This document shows positions 21,868 through 34,089 of a stretch of DNA of 43,093 bases, in pieces; position 1 is the stretch's first letter, and each line of letters begins with the position of its first letter. Under the pieces are notes generated by a model. It was given only the letters and a program-made list of their open reading frames with translations. It was not told where the DNA came from and searched no databases. Source of the DNA: Lichtheimia corymbifera B2541 (Eukaryota; Mucoromycota; Mucoromycetes; Mucorales; Lichtheimiaceae); the NCBI GenBank assembly GCA_000697475.1, contig JNEU01000633.1, positions 1 through 43,093 of the forward strand, in the 5' to 3' direction. The translations under genes were made by a program, and so were the position numbers.

Positions 21868-23268
21868 ATGCGGAATACCCTTGTGGTCTTATTGTTAGCT
21901 CTATCGACACTGGCTGCTGCACAAGGCGGTGTCACTGTACGCACCCATTCCATCTCGATGCCTTACATTGGTACAGTAGAGATGTCGCCCTCTTGCATCA
22001 CAAAAGGTCGCTAATGTTGCATACTATAGACGATGAACTTCAAAACCGCTGGTTTGACTTTGGTGGCGATACGGTTATCAATACCAATCGACATATCCGT
22101 TTGACAAGCAAAAACCTGCAAGCACAGCAAGGCTACTTGTGGTCGCGTCTGGTAACGTTTATTAGGCTCAACGCGTCCTACTATCAGACCTACTCACATC
22201 GATTGACGACAGCCTTTGACATCATCAAACTTTGAAATCGAATTCGAGTTTCATATTGGTGGACAATCAGGTCATCTTTACGGTGATGGTCTTGCTAGTA
22301 AGTTGTGAATCAAATCATGGTACAACACGTGATACTAATTTATGCAACACGCTAGTGTGGTTAACAAAACAGCGCTCAACACCTGGTCCTGTCTTTGGTT
22401 CAGTGGACAATTTCGAAGGTCTTGGCATATTCTTTGACACCTATGATAACGAAAGAGCACACGTAAGCGTTCACAACTCTACAAAAAAAAAAAGGATATC
22501 ATTGTAACATCGGAATATGCATAATAGCGACATACATTTCCATACATTTCAGCCATGCTAGGGGATGGGATGAAGTCCTATGACAATGATAAGGATGGAA
22601 GGACTACAGAATTAGCTGGTTGCGAGGTACGTTGTCATGTTGTGATTTTGATCCGTATTTGCTCATCCATCATTGTCATATGATTAGGCCAATTTTCGAT
22701 CAAAGGCATATCCGACAAAGGCACGATTGACTTATTATAAGAACAATTATCTTCAATTTGATCTGATGTGGCAAGAGGAAGACAAGTGGGATGAGTGTTT
22801 CAAGGTTGGTAATGAGGGAATGGGGATGTTTATATATGTGCATGCAACGTAACTCTACCCATCTTTTTCAGGTGCAAGATGTCAAGTTGCCTGAGAACAT
22901 TTACCTCGGTTTTACCGCACACACGGGTGAATTGACAGGTATAGCAAAGTATACTTGATGGTAGTAGATCTTTGTTAACAACTCCACTATTGGATCATAG
23001 ATGATCATGACATTATTTCCGTTTCTACTCAAACATTACCACCAAAAGCGAGAGAACCTGTGACGGTAAGACTAGATGAATTATGTGACAATGCGCAGAA
23101 TACTGAAACAATGTTCAATAATAGAAAGCAAGCAGTGAAAAGCAAAGACAAGGCGGTGGAGGATTTTTCTCATTCTTGCTCAAGATGCTGGCTGCGGGTC
23201 TTTTAGTTGGAGTACTTTTTATTGTATATCGAATGTATGATAGTAATAGTCGCATGAAGCGTTTTTAA
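21868..23268 (+). CDS. VIP36/ERGIC-53-type L-type lectin (cargo receptor)
   Basis: Nine exons (21868-21970, 22030-22151, 22213-22297, 22356-22462, 22528-22626, 22688-22804, 22872-22938, 23001-23065, 23125-23268) give 302 residues. A signal peptide (MRNTLVVLLLALSTLAAAQG) is followed by a leguminous-type lectin domain: DDELQNRWFDFGGDTVI, FEIEFEFHIGGQSGHLYGDG, VFGSVDNFEGLGIFFDTYDN (carrying the Asp/Asn used for sugar and calcium), DNDKDGRTTELAGCE and LGFTAHTGELTDDHDIIS. Near the end is one membrane helix (LLKMLAAGLLVGVLFIVY) with a short cytosolic tail, MYDSNSRMKRF. Such proteins cycle between ER and Golgi carrying high-mannose glycoproteins. Exon 6 uses a less usual GTTGGT donor, chosen because only it keeps frame into VQDVKLPENIYLGF. 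The gene starts 131 bp after the capping-protein stop. Confidence 0.92.
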
Positions 23269-23403
23269 GACATAAATGCAATATCAATTAGCCTATTCAG
23301 ATTCCGAAAGGGGGGAGTGAGGGGGGAGAGGAAGAGCAGAGCAACCAAATGCATAGTGACCAATCGCCCTGCACCCACTATTCATCGACCTCTTTCTACA
23401 AAG

Positions 23404-23554
23404 GTATGCATCCATCCTTTTATTCTACAGCTATTCCTATTGAAATATCACGAACGCTCATGACGAATTGTATCAACTTCATATCACCCATCATTGACCG
23501 ATTTTGATGGATGGATGGATGTCCCTTTTTTTTAATCTCTTGGATGTATCATAG
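23404..23554 (+). other. Probable 5' UTR intron of RPS5
   Basis: A donor (AAAG/GTATGC, 23404) and an acceptor (ATCATAG, 23554) frame a 151-nt intron ending 7 nt before the RPS5 ATG. A CT-rich leader and a CCAAT box (GACCAATCG near 23358) lie upstream. Leader introns are common in fungal ribosomal-protein genes. Inferred from splice signals only. Confidence 0.5.
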
Positions 23555-23560
23555 GCCAAC

Positions 23561-24355
<795 letters not shown>

Positions 24356-25005
24356 GATGGGATCATCGTCGTCATTATCGATATGGACATGGTCTGCTGC
24401 GATTATGGGTGCTTTCTCATTGCAGGCGTGTCTTTTGTATAAAGAATAAATGTATTCATTGGATAAAAAGCATCAATGATGGTGGTGGTCATATGTATAT
24501 GGTTTATCAGTGATTTCCTCAATCATCATCACCATGGCAAGCGATGGAATGAACCGATTCATGCAGATGATGCCGTCCCCAAAATCCAGAAATGAACAAC
24601 ACGTCTAAACAAGGGAGATGATGGTTTTATTTCAATAAAGTCAATCTCTGATATTATCAAGGAGACCTTAAAATGTACGTCTATATTTTATATCAGAGAA
24701 AAGGTGATTCATATGGATCATGCAAACCCTGCAATCAACGATTGGGTCATTCCTTGTGTTTCCATGGCAACCATAGTGTAGGAGCATAATTATATTTTGG
24801 GTAAATGACATGAGGGAGAAAAAAAAACACTCCCGTGAGAGATAGCAAGGATATAGGATGAAGCGTGTGGTTGCCATGGTGAATGATTTCAGTGGATAGG
24901 GCACTCGTCCGCCTGTCTGCGATGCTCGTCACAACGGCTCACAAAGAATCAAATTTTTACACTGGTGAATCCCTCTCTCTCTCTCTCTCTCACTTCCTCA
25001 CAACA
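24356..25005. other. Intergenic between RPS5 and RPS21
   Basis: No gene. It holds the RPS5 3' region (GTATAAAGAATAAATGT near 24440) and the RPS21 promoter with two RFX/X-box-like sites. The leader has a (CT)n run at 24972-24991 just before the RPS21 ATG. Confidence 0.6.
24758..24771. promoter_or_regulatory. RFX/X-box-like palindrome upstream of RPS21
   Basis: GTTTCCATGGCAAC matches the palindromic RFX consensus GTTNCCATGGNAAC at every fixed position. It lies about 235 bp before the RPS21 ATG. A second left-half-perfect copy, GTTGCCATGGTGAA, is at 24870-24883. Function is inferred from consensus only. Confidence 0.5.
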
Positions 25006-25402
25006 ATGGAGAACTCTGAAGGCCAACTCGTTGACTTGTACATTCCTCGCAAGTGGTTAGTCTCTATCCCTCATTTTCGCCATTACGCATTATCGACATT
25101 GCATTGCTTATACCACCATTCATATTAGCTCTGCCACCAACCGTCTTATTACCGCCAAGGACCACGCCTCTGTCCAGCTCAACGTTGGCGATGTCAACGC
25201 CGAGGGTCGTTTGACCGGTTCTTTCGCCACCTATGCTCTTAGCGGTTACGTTCGTCGCAACGCTGAAGCTGACGACAGCATCAACCGTCTTGCCACCGAG
25301 GATGGCTGTAAGTGTAGTAGATAAGCTTATCTGAAGGGAGGGCCGTAATACTTATTGGTTGTTTTCTTAGATCTCAAGAACGTCTTCTCCTACCAAAAGT
25401 AA
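25006..25402 (+). CDS. RPS21: 40S ribosomal protein eS21
   Basis: Exons 25006-25055, 25129-25307 and 25371-25402 give 86 residues, a normal eS21 length. It begins [17 protein letters not shown] across the first splice, then [20 protein letters not shown]. These are followed by [32 protein letters not shown] and KNVFSYQK. It is a eukaryote-specific small-subunit protein on the body near uS2. The CT-repeat leader and strongly biased codons fit high, coordinated expression with the uS7 gene 650 bp upstream on the same strand. Confidence 0.96.
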
Positions 25403-25829
25403 AAAAGAATAGGCACGCCTTGAAATAAAAAAAAGATGACAAGCTCGATAGTTTGATCGTTCTCCAGAGTATCTTTTGTCTCATGGTGGGGGAGTGAAAT
25501 CAACAATTTGTAAACGCGTCTTATCGTATCATTAACTGGACAACTGCCACCGATCAACTCTAATGTATCCTTCGATTATATTGCTATCATTTATGCAATC
25601 CGCTGTTTACATTGAACAAACTTGAGATATCACTCAGTGAATTCCTTTTGAGCATCACACGCACATTGAGAACCCTTTCAATAGAGAAAAAAAATCGCAA
25701 TAAGGCCAAGTGACAACAATGCACTATTTGAAAGTGGGCACGCGCTACTTGTACTCTTTTTTCCTTTTTTTCTTCCGCATTTGAAATTATCGTTCCTCGC
25801 GCTACTGCCGTGTCAAACCACCACCCCCA
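25403..25829. other. Intergenic, RPS21 to cullin
   Basis: No gene. AT-rich, with runs TTTTTTTCTCTATTG and TTTTTTCCTTTTTTTCTTCC; the latter is probably the cullin leader. Confidence 0.5.
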
Positions 25830-28800
25830 ATGTTCGCTAACAACTCGCGGCCGCCCACAACGGTTGATTACAATCCAGGTGCAACGCATTCACCTCCACA
25901 ATTGGCAACGAGTTCAAGATTGAATGGGCATGGAGGACCTGTTATACAACCTGCGCGAATGGCAACTACGTCTTCTATACCGATATTGAACGTAAAGAAT
26001 AAACGAGGTATGTTTGACACGTGATCGACACGACCAGAATGGATAGACTGATCCTGTTACAGAGATGACCAGTGAATCTTGCAATCAAAGCGGTTATCTT
26101 GATGCTGGGTGGTTGAATCTACATCATCAATATCTGTCTTGTGTTCTCCGAGGCGATCGCAATTTACCAGTGAGCTTACAATCCGCATATGAGGTAACGA
26201 TCATTTTTGTTTTGATAATACTTTCTTTGTTCTCATTTCTTATTACTTTAGCTTTGTGTCAACTTATGTTACAATGGCGACGCCCCATCCCTTTATCAAC
26301 GTATTTATGATGAGCTCGAAAAGCATTACAAGGAGCTGGGATCCTTATTATCGAGGTAAACCACGATGATCCCTATATCCACTTGTCAATGGCATTAACT
26401 GGTATCTTTAGTATGGCAGGGGCTAATGATGACTTTTTGGGCTATCTACATACAACGTGGGAAGAAAACAATGAAAAGCTGGTATGTGCGTCTATTTAAG
26501 GGAGGATATGGATGGTGATGATGATGATGATAAGCTCACACCTTAAAATAGGAAAAGATCAGATCCGTATTTATTGAACTTGAACGAAGATATATCATCA
26601 AGCAAACCCGTTATCGATCAATACGGTAAATCATATGGCAAAGGAATAATGGGATGATGGGAATCTGATCCGTGGACAATAGAGAGCTTGGGATCCATCT
26701 TTTCTATGTCAATATCGTTAAACATGATGTGGTCATGAAGCGTCTGATATTGAATGTGCTCTTTTTCTTTCACCAATTGAGGTAAGCAATCTTACTATAT
26801 GCATCCTTCTCATTGTGCTGACATGTATATACAAAGAAACAACTGCAACATCCCGGATGATCAAATCAAGGCAGTTATCAAGATGATGCAGGAGATGAAC
26901 ATCTATACGACCAACTTTGAGCCATGTCTGATTCACGATACCGCGCTTTTCTATGGAAAGGAATCCATGCGTCTTTTCTCAAAACTCAATGTGCCTGAGT
27001 ATCTCCAATTCGCTGCTCGACGACGATCCATGGAGGAGAATCAACAGACAGGATTAGCCTTCACGACCAGGGTGAGCCTGAGTGCTATTGTGGCTGACAA
27101 GTTCATACGACTCCCTTTGAAGGACATCCTTGCAAAAGGTACTACAAAGTAGCATCACTATCGGATAATTACTCATAGTGTGTTTTCCCAACATAATAGG
27201 ATATTACACGATGCTCGACTCCAACGACGTATCCTCATTAATGATGCTATATACCACGATCACTGAACAACAAAAACAGCTATTGCGAATCGAATTAGTG
27301 GAATATATCAAGGTAACCTTATCAGGCACATTATAAGGTACATATATTCATAATTGTTCTGCCCGTAGACAAGGTTCAGATCCAAGATGGATGAATATAA
27401 GAATGAAATGAAAACCATCAGCTTCGTATACAAGTTCAAAGCCAAGCTGGAGCATCTTGTTACCAATGCCTTCGACAAGGATGTCATGCTCACCCAAGCC
27501 ATTGCTGATACCATTGAGGATCTCGTCCAAGGCCGTGAACCAGCCATAGCCATTGCCGCTGCGGAATACATTGATAAAAAGATGAAATCACAAAAGCTGT
27601 TCCAGGTAAGCAAGCAAGCCCGAGCGGAATGACAAGGAAAATAGATACTTACGATGCATGATAGGATGCAAACAATGATTCCAATCTTCCTGATGCATTT
27701 GATGGGGCACTTACCGTCTTTCGGTCACTTGCAGGTAATATCCCATTATATGCTTGCTGTATCCCTGTTAATGACTCATCTACATTTCTAGACAAGGATG
27801 TGTTTGCCGGCGTTTATCAGCGCCTTTTAGGCAGTCGATTGTTATCCGGTGCAAGTAATATTCGGGCAGAAAACTTGATGGTGACTAAGCTTCAGTCAAG
27901 TAAGTAAAATACGAGTCATTGTGACCTCTCATGGCAGTTCTACTTACATGCGCATGTTATAGTTTGCGGAAACGATTACATGACCCAGAATACAAAGATG
28001 ATCACAGATATTGGTGAATGGGCAGATTTCGATGCTCGCTACAATGTAAGAAAGTAGATGATAACCTTGGAAAAATGATATACTGATGGTCTTATATGTA
28101 TATAGGCTCAAGTGAAGATTGACACTCGGTTTGATTTCCAAGTGCGCACGGTGTCACACGAGGCATGGTCATTCGCTGGTACTCACAGTCTGCAGCTTGG
28201 CAATGATGTAGGTTTATTTTCATGCATATAACAAAATGTGTAGTGATCTCATTGTCTTGCCGCTTTTAGTTGCAACGATACCTGACACAATACGAAGCAG
28301 CATTCAGTGCCCACCATCAGTCTCGCAAGGTATTATGGTCCCATTCTTTGAGTTCTTTGATTATGGATGCAAATCTACGCCCTGGTACGACCCAATTGAT
28401 TGTCAATGCCTTACAAGCATCGGTCCTTTTATTATTCAATGGGGATAAGGAGACCTGGGAATTTGATGAAATTGCTCATGAAACCAAAATCTGTAAGTTG
28501 TGCTTTTTTCATCTTTGGTGTCCACTCTCACTTACGCGCGCGCCTTCAACCTGTCATGACAGCTGACGACCAACTCAAGGATACTCTGCGTACAATGACT
28601 TGCTGTCCAGGGGCATTGCTGATGAAGGATTCTCCCGACCCTGAGTATATCTGGGAACAAGATACCTTTACGTGCAACTTGAATTTCCGGCATAATTCGA
28701 CCATTGATCTCTACAATGCATTCTCCATGGAAGAAAAAAAGGACATCGATCCTCCGAAAAAGCAATTACCACGCCTTGGCGATGATAGAAAATACAAAGT

Positions 28801-29179
28801 AGGTTGGGGGGATGGTATCCATGCTGTTTCTGCTATATTAATCACAAATGGATATGACCAGATTGATGCCACCATTGTGAGAATTATGAAGCAGAGAGGG
28901 CAGGTCAAACACCCTGAATTGTACGCCAGCGCAAACACCCAGCTACCCTTTACAATCTCGGTAAGACAAGTCGCAGCATCCGGCGACAGAAGCTTACTGA
29001 TAGTGTTCTCTATGATTAGGCAAAGGAGTTTAAGGAATCGGTGGAGTCGTTGATTGATAGGTAAGTGCTATGAGAATCATGCTTAATTGATTTTGAATGC
29101 TTAATCGGTCATCATGTTTAATAGGAATTTGATGAAGCGACAGAGGCAAAAGACCAACCTATATGTGTATTTGCCTTAA
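25830..29179 (+). CDS. Cullin, CUL4-like scaffold of a ubiquitin ligase
   Basis: Seventeen exons give 795 residues with all junctions in frame: 25830-26007, 26063-26193, 26252-26355, 26412-26481, 26552-26625, 26683-26781, 26837-27138, 27200-27312, 27369-27605, 27665-27734, 27792-27899, 27963-28045, 28106-28207, 28270-28492, 28563-28960, 29020-29060 and 29125-29179. Cullins hold a substrate receptor at the N-terminal helices and an RBX RING protein at the C-terminal half. Recognisable blocks: LERRYIIKQ, LFYGKESMRLFSKLNVPEYL, FRSLADKDVFAGVYQRLLGSRLLSG, SLIMDANLRP, ALQASVLLLFN and the winged-helix end IDATIVRIMKQRG..ESLIDRNLMKR. The neddylated Lys of IVRIMK is kept. The order NIYTTNFEPCL..VPEYL and ESLIDR look more like CUL4 than CUL1 or CUL3, but the protein is clearly divergent. 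The first 55 residues are disordered. Confidence 0.88.
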
Positions 29180-29633
29180 TCCAGCACTCACTGTAAATAG
29201 TAAATCATGTAAATATTCGATATCAAGCTTGAAAAGTAACAACGTTGGGTGTATTGGTTGAGTGAATAAGGGATCTTTTGTTGGGCAATGGGGGCAACTG
29301 GTTGCCATGGTGCATCAATTTTTCACCCAAATCGGATAGAACCTGTTGTTGACTGTAACTCAACATCAAGCATTAACATGGACCTTTTTCATATTCATAG
29401 CCTAAGTCATTTATCATCACTCCCGAAATATGAACCCATGCATTATCGTATCGATTCATTGTTGTCAATAAATAATGCTCCCCTCTCATATGCGTGGCAG
29501 CGAATTAAAAAGAGCAGTAGCGGGATAACACGATCTGATCATGGCCCCGGGCCGAGCGTGTGCGGTATTCATTACTGATCACTTTACTTGTAAAGACTCG
29601 CTCCCATACCCCATTCTCTTTTTCTTTGCAATC
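29180..29633. other. Intergenic, cullin to FAHD1
   Basis: No gene. It contains GGTTGCCATGGTGC (29300-29313), a left-half-perfect X-box, about 330 bp before the FAHD1 start. The leader before 29634 is CT-rich. Confidence 0.5.
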
Positions 29634-30758
29634 ATGTCAGCACGAAACTTCTTGACCACCGGTCGCAAAATTGTCGCCATTGGCCGCAACTTTAGGTAAT
29701 GCCGTTGCCATTGGTACCGTGAATGAGGCAAACAAAACTGACAGTGTGGACAACAACGCGTAGTGAACACGCAAAGGAACTTGGCAACGCTGTTCCCAAA
29801 GCACCCTTTTTCTTTCTCAAGCCTACTTCATCGTATCTTGCCAACGGTGGCACTGTAGAAATTCCCACGGGATGCGAGGTGCACCATGAAGGTTCGTTTC
29901 TATGGAAAACTATATCGACTACCAAAGTTTAGTAACACTTGCAATAGTGGAACTAGCTGTTGTTATTGGCAAGGATGGACGAGATTACCAACCTTCACAA
30001 GCAATGGATCATGTGGCAGGTAATGAATTATTTGTGTTTGGGAATGTTGGGGTAATGAGACCATGTTGCATGAAATAACAAGTTTATCTCTCTTTCTAGG
30101 CTACGCTCTTGCAATTGATATGACCGCTAGAAATCTCCAGGTACACAAAGCGTTACTCAACCAACACAGCTGATGCAACCTGTTTTACTCATGCATCGTA
30201 TAGACCGAAGCAAAGAAGCAAGGTCTTCCTTGGAGTGCATCAAAGGGCTTTGACACATTTACTCCCATCAGGTGATTATATACAGCACAATATCAGTTGG
30301 GTGGATGTTTTATTGACTCGAAGCAGTGATTTCATCCCCAAGGAAAGCATCCCTGACCCTCACAATGTGGATCTTTGGCTCAAGGTAAATATACTGTGGG
30401 AGAAAAGAAGGTACATGATGCGCTTACTTTTGAACATTACACTCCAGGTTAATGATACTTTGCGTCAAAACGGCAATACCAAGGATATGATCTTCAAGTA
30501 GGCAACAATGATGGAGAGAACGCCTATCGAAGCATTACTAAACACAAACAACATAGCATCCCCTCATTGTTATCCTATGTATCATCCATTATGAAGCTGG
30601 AAGCCGGCGATGTTTTATTGACGGGTACACCCCAAGGTGTTGGTCCACTTCAAGCTGGCGATGTTATTACGGCTGGATTGAAATCTGGAGGCGCATCGAA
30701 TGACTTGATGAATGTCAAATTCAACGTTGCTGCTCGCAATGGACTTTTTAAAGTTTAG
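29634..30758 (+). CDS. FAHD1: FAH-family acylpyruvase/oxaloacetate decarboxylase
   Basis: Exons 29634-29695, 29764-29891, 29948-30019, 30100-30140, 30204-30271, 30327-30384, 30448-30497 and 30557-30758 give 226 residues, the FAHD1 length. The family hydrolyses acylpyruvates and decarboxylates oxaloacetate, usually in mitochondria. Landmarks: KIVAIGRNF/SEHAKELGNAVP, FFFLKPTSSY, HHEVELAVVIGK (metal-binding acidic pair), GYALAIDMTARNLQ (third metal-binding Asp), GLPWSASKGFDTF and DVLLTGTPQGVGPLQAGD near the C-terminus. Residues MSARNFLTTGRK could be a short mitochondrial presequence, but this is weak. It reads in the same direction as its neighbours, with cyanase starting 100 bp downstream. Confidence 0.93.
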
Positions 30759-30860
30759 TGATGTATTTATGCAATCATTGCATACAATAAATAGCTCCGA
30801 TGTTGTTTCTCTTTTTTTTCGTTCTTCTCTTTTCTTCCTTTACCCACGACTCTTCTTCCC

Positions 30861-31709
30861 ATGGCTGTAAGCAAACCCATCTTTCATGTTCTTTGGATGG
30901 CATAGGCTCAATTCATTTGCTTTAATAGGAACATCATCCAAAGTTATCTGCATTGCACACGCGCATGTTCAAGGCCAAAGCTGAACGTAAACTAAGGTAA
31001 ACGCAGTGGTCCAAAAAGTCGCGTTTTTTACACGACGTTTCTCATCCATGTATATGCACACTTTAGCTTTGAGCGTATTGGAAAGGAAATTGGACGTGAC
31101 GAGGTCTATGTTGCTGCCGTCTTTTATGGCCAGGTGAGCTCTCTTCATCTTCGACTACCGCATTCGGCAAAAAGAATTATGCTAATGATGGAATCACAAA
31201 GGCCAAACCTACCACAGAAGAGCTCGAAAAATTATCGGCTGTTCTCAATCTTCCAGCTTCTCACTTAAAGGATGATCTTGGTGCACACTACTTTCCTGAT
31301 CGTGGAGGGTAAGATTCTCATATGGTTATCATTGGGGACCGACCCCTTATTAACATATCCTCTGCCTTGTAGACTCATGGCCGTGCCACCCACAGACCCA
31401 GTGCTTTACCGTCTTTACGAAATGATTCAAGTATATGGCTACCCAATCAAAGCCGTTATCCATGAAAAGGTATGGATGGTGTTTTCGACCAAATGAGCAT
31501 GAATGTAAAACTAATATGAACTTGCAAGTTTGGTGATGGGATCATGTCTGCCATTGACTTTAGCGCAAAGGTCGACAAGGTAAGTAATTCCCACCTGATG
31601 GATCAACGAGTCCCTATTCATTTATTCGCCTTGGCAGGTTGAGAATCCCAAGGGCGATCGTGTCAAGCTCACACTCGAAGGAAAATTCCTCCCATACACA
31701 AAATGGTAG
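30861..31709 (+). CDS. cynS: Cyanate hydratase (cyanase)
   Basis: Exons 30861-30866, 30929-30996, 31067-31133, 31202-31308, 31373-31469, 31529-31579 and 31638-31709 give 155 residues, the normal cyanase length. The enzyme converts cyanate and bicarbonate to ammonia and carbon dioxide. Landmarks: the N-terminal helical domain ([34 protein letters not shown]), [16 protein letters not shown], then [20 protein letters not shown] carrying the active-site Arg and Glu. [11 protein letters not shown] carries the active-site Ser, and the protein ends [11 protein letters not shown]. The first coding exon is only ATGGCT, set by a GTAAGC donor and TTTAATAG acceptor that lead straight into [14 protein letters not shown]. 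Found in many fungi, sometimes with signs of bacterial ancestry; the seven introns argue against a recent transfer. Confidence 0.95.
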
Positions 31710-31751
31710 CTGAATCTTGTAAAACATTGTTAAATAGCTTTGTTAAATAAG

Positions 31752-31756
<5 letters not shown>

Positions 31757-31785
<29 letters not shown>
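31757..31785. repeat. (TA)n microsatellite
   Basis: An uninterrupted run of about 14 TA units 48 bp after the cyanase stop, in the shared 3' region with the convergent RING gene. Confidence 0.9.
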
Positions 31786-31787
<2 letters not shown>

Positions 31788-31844
31788 TTGTATAATACAT
31801 GGTGGGGAGAAGGCGGGTTGATAATTTACAGGTATAATCGATAC

Positions 31845-33338
31845 TTAATGGTTTGGTGGATGCGTTGGAGGTGGAGTTGTAATGGTTGGAGCATTGGTGC
31901 TTGAAGAATCTGTTTGAGATGGGGGTGGTTGCTGAGCGTGATCGCAATCGTATTTGCATATGGGACATATACTTGCTTTCTTGGTGAGCCAGACATCTAA
32001 TGATGATAAAAAGGTGGGTGGGTGGGGAGTTAATCATCAATCATCGAGTTTGCCACCCTCTTACCAATGCAGCCGACACAAAAGCCATGATGACAGGGTA
32101 ACACTCGTATCATATCATGGAGGTTTAGCTCTTCAAGACAAATGGCACAAATGGTATTTTTGGTCTCTTGCTCATTGCGATATTCTTGCACAGGACACAG
32201 CTCGTCCAGTTTTGTAAGCGACATTTTGTGGGTACCCTCAGTGAGTGGGATATTACCACTGCCTATAGCTTGCTCATCATCCATAGACCCGTCATTCCGT
32301 GAACCATATCCACTGCGTGATGTCCTGCACCACCGGAAAAAGAATAATGCCACCACAAGAGCACCACCTGCAGCCAGTAAATAAGCAATGTAGGCATGGT
32401 CTCCAGTAAAGACATCCCAATAGTTGCCATCTGCATTTCCGCTACCGCCTGCATTATTGTCATCTTGATCGAGAGAAAAGGTGGATTCGGAAAAGAACAT
32501 GGCGATTTGCACATATTGTTGAGTAGGTTTACCGCTGGACGTGAGAGTATAATTGTGTATCAAATCTTTGAGGGTGTTGCCATACATGTTGGGTACGAAA
32601 AAGATGGCGAGGAATATTCCGTTGGAGTGATTTGCAATGTCGTTGTCGCTCATGTTGTTGATATTGCGAGTTGGTGGTAAAGAAGCATCCCAGGTGGGGT
32701 AGGAGCTATTATCGGTGCTTTCGGTGATCAATTCAACGGACGGCCAGGTTGCATTGTCGAACACAATAATGGCTCCGACGTTTAGGTGATACTGGTTTGA
32801 CAATGCTTGAATCTGGTTCACTTTATCCGACCAAAGCGTACATCTCCCCCCTCGTTGTATCAGGGCAATCGATGGCTGTGTCATCATGGAGGGGCTGGTC
32901 GAGGTATTCCCATTCAATGCTTGCACATTGTCCATACTGGTCCCGGGGCAACCATCTCCAAAATCTAATAAAAGTCGCTATATATCCACCCTATTAATCC
33001 CATTGTTGGCCTTAAAAGTGATGCCCATTTCATTGTTACCTCGTTGTGCCCATAGAGGTCATCATATAAAAACACTGTTTGAAAGTCTTGACTGTATTGC
33101 TTCACCGAGGTATCAGTAAGATAGGTCGCCGACTGATTCGATTTGCCAAGCTCATACTGCACCACCACCTGCCTATAATGAAAGTTACTCTATTAGCTCA
33201 CTCTTGCCAACCACACTTTGACTCATTCCCAACAAACCATATAAAGGGGTTGTTACGATTTGCTTGTGAAGCGACGTTGGGTAGTAGCAAAAGACATAGG
33301 ACCAAGAGAGCAATGACGGCCCGAGAAGATCGATTCAT
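31845..33338 (-). CDS. PA-TM-RING E3 ubiquitin ligase (RNF13-like)
   Basis: Exons 33338-33238, 33172-33040, 32977-32065 and 31996-31845 give about 432 residues. A signal peptide (AVIALLVLCLLLLPNVASQ) is followed by a protease-associated-like lumenal domain (LLLDFGDGCPG, SIALIQRGGRCTLWSDKVNQ, AIIVFDN). Next is one membrane helix (AYIAYLLAAGGALVVALFFF) and a cytosolic RING-H2: CAICLEEL..VLPCHHGFCVGCID, completed after the last splice by VWLTKKASICPICKYDC. This order is typical of endomembrane E3 ligases of the RNF13/GRAIL type. The exon 1 donor (GTTTGT) is the least certain part. The acceptor at 32978 was chosen because the alternative needs a 25-nt intron. It faces BRE1 head to head. Confidence 0.88.
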
Positions 33339-34089
33339 CGAGTCATTCAGCTGAAGCTCGTTGGGAAGACGAACGAGAAAAAAAAAGTCACTGAAACAAA
33401 GGATACCGTTAATGGAGGTACAGTCGAATCCAAAGAAAGCTTCCAGACTTTGTCTCACCTAAACCGGTAGTCAAGATTACCCGCGCACCTTGGATACCAC
33501 GTGACCCTATCAAGTGGTATGGACTCCACCGATTTGATTGGTATTATCTCATCATGTCTATGAAAATCCCAATGCCAAGAGAAATGTCATCATTTGAGCC
33601 ATCCCACGTTGCATTTGCCACTTGCACAAGTCTAACCTTGTTGTTGGTGCTTCCATGGCAACCACCCTTCTTCTTTTGGAACTCCCTTATTATTACTATC
33701 CCTACTTGTTGCATATATCAAAGACTAAGCTAATAAATGATGATGGCTCATTGTTCTTCACCATGAATGTTGGTCATTATATGGATTTGACAATGATTGG
33801 TCCACCCATGCTTCATCACACAATCAATCAACTGATGAGAACTACTGCACTCGGCAACTTTCTCGGCGGGAACGTGGTAATAATACGCACTCGATCAGCT
33901 TTATTGCCAAAAGATTAAACCACATGTGCAGCGTCGTTACTGCTTCACTGCCTAATCTGATCTACCTACACTTTTAACGCCAAAGGTGGGTTGCATGGTC
34001 CGGAGCTTGAATGGGCACCGGCTATTTTGTGAACACAGGCGATCCCCAAGTCAAAGCCAGTGGTTGTTTCACCTTGTTCTTGTTCATAA
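33339..34089. other. Divergent promoter region, RING gene (-) / BRE1 (+)
   Basis: 750 bp without a supported gene. CTTCCATGGCAACC at 33650-33663 has a perfect right half of the X-box consensus. The plus ORF at 33622-33918 has no recognisable content. Confidence 0.5.

Noticed and set aside
32965..32990. 25-nt intron in the PA-TM-RING gene
   Set aside because: Shorter than any other intron here. A 61-nt intron ending at the nearby TATAG gives an equally good PA-domain reading.
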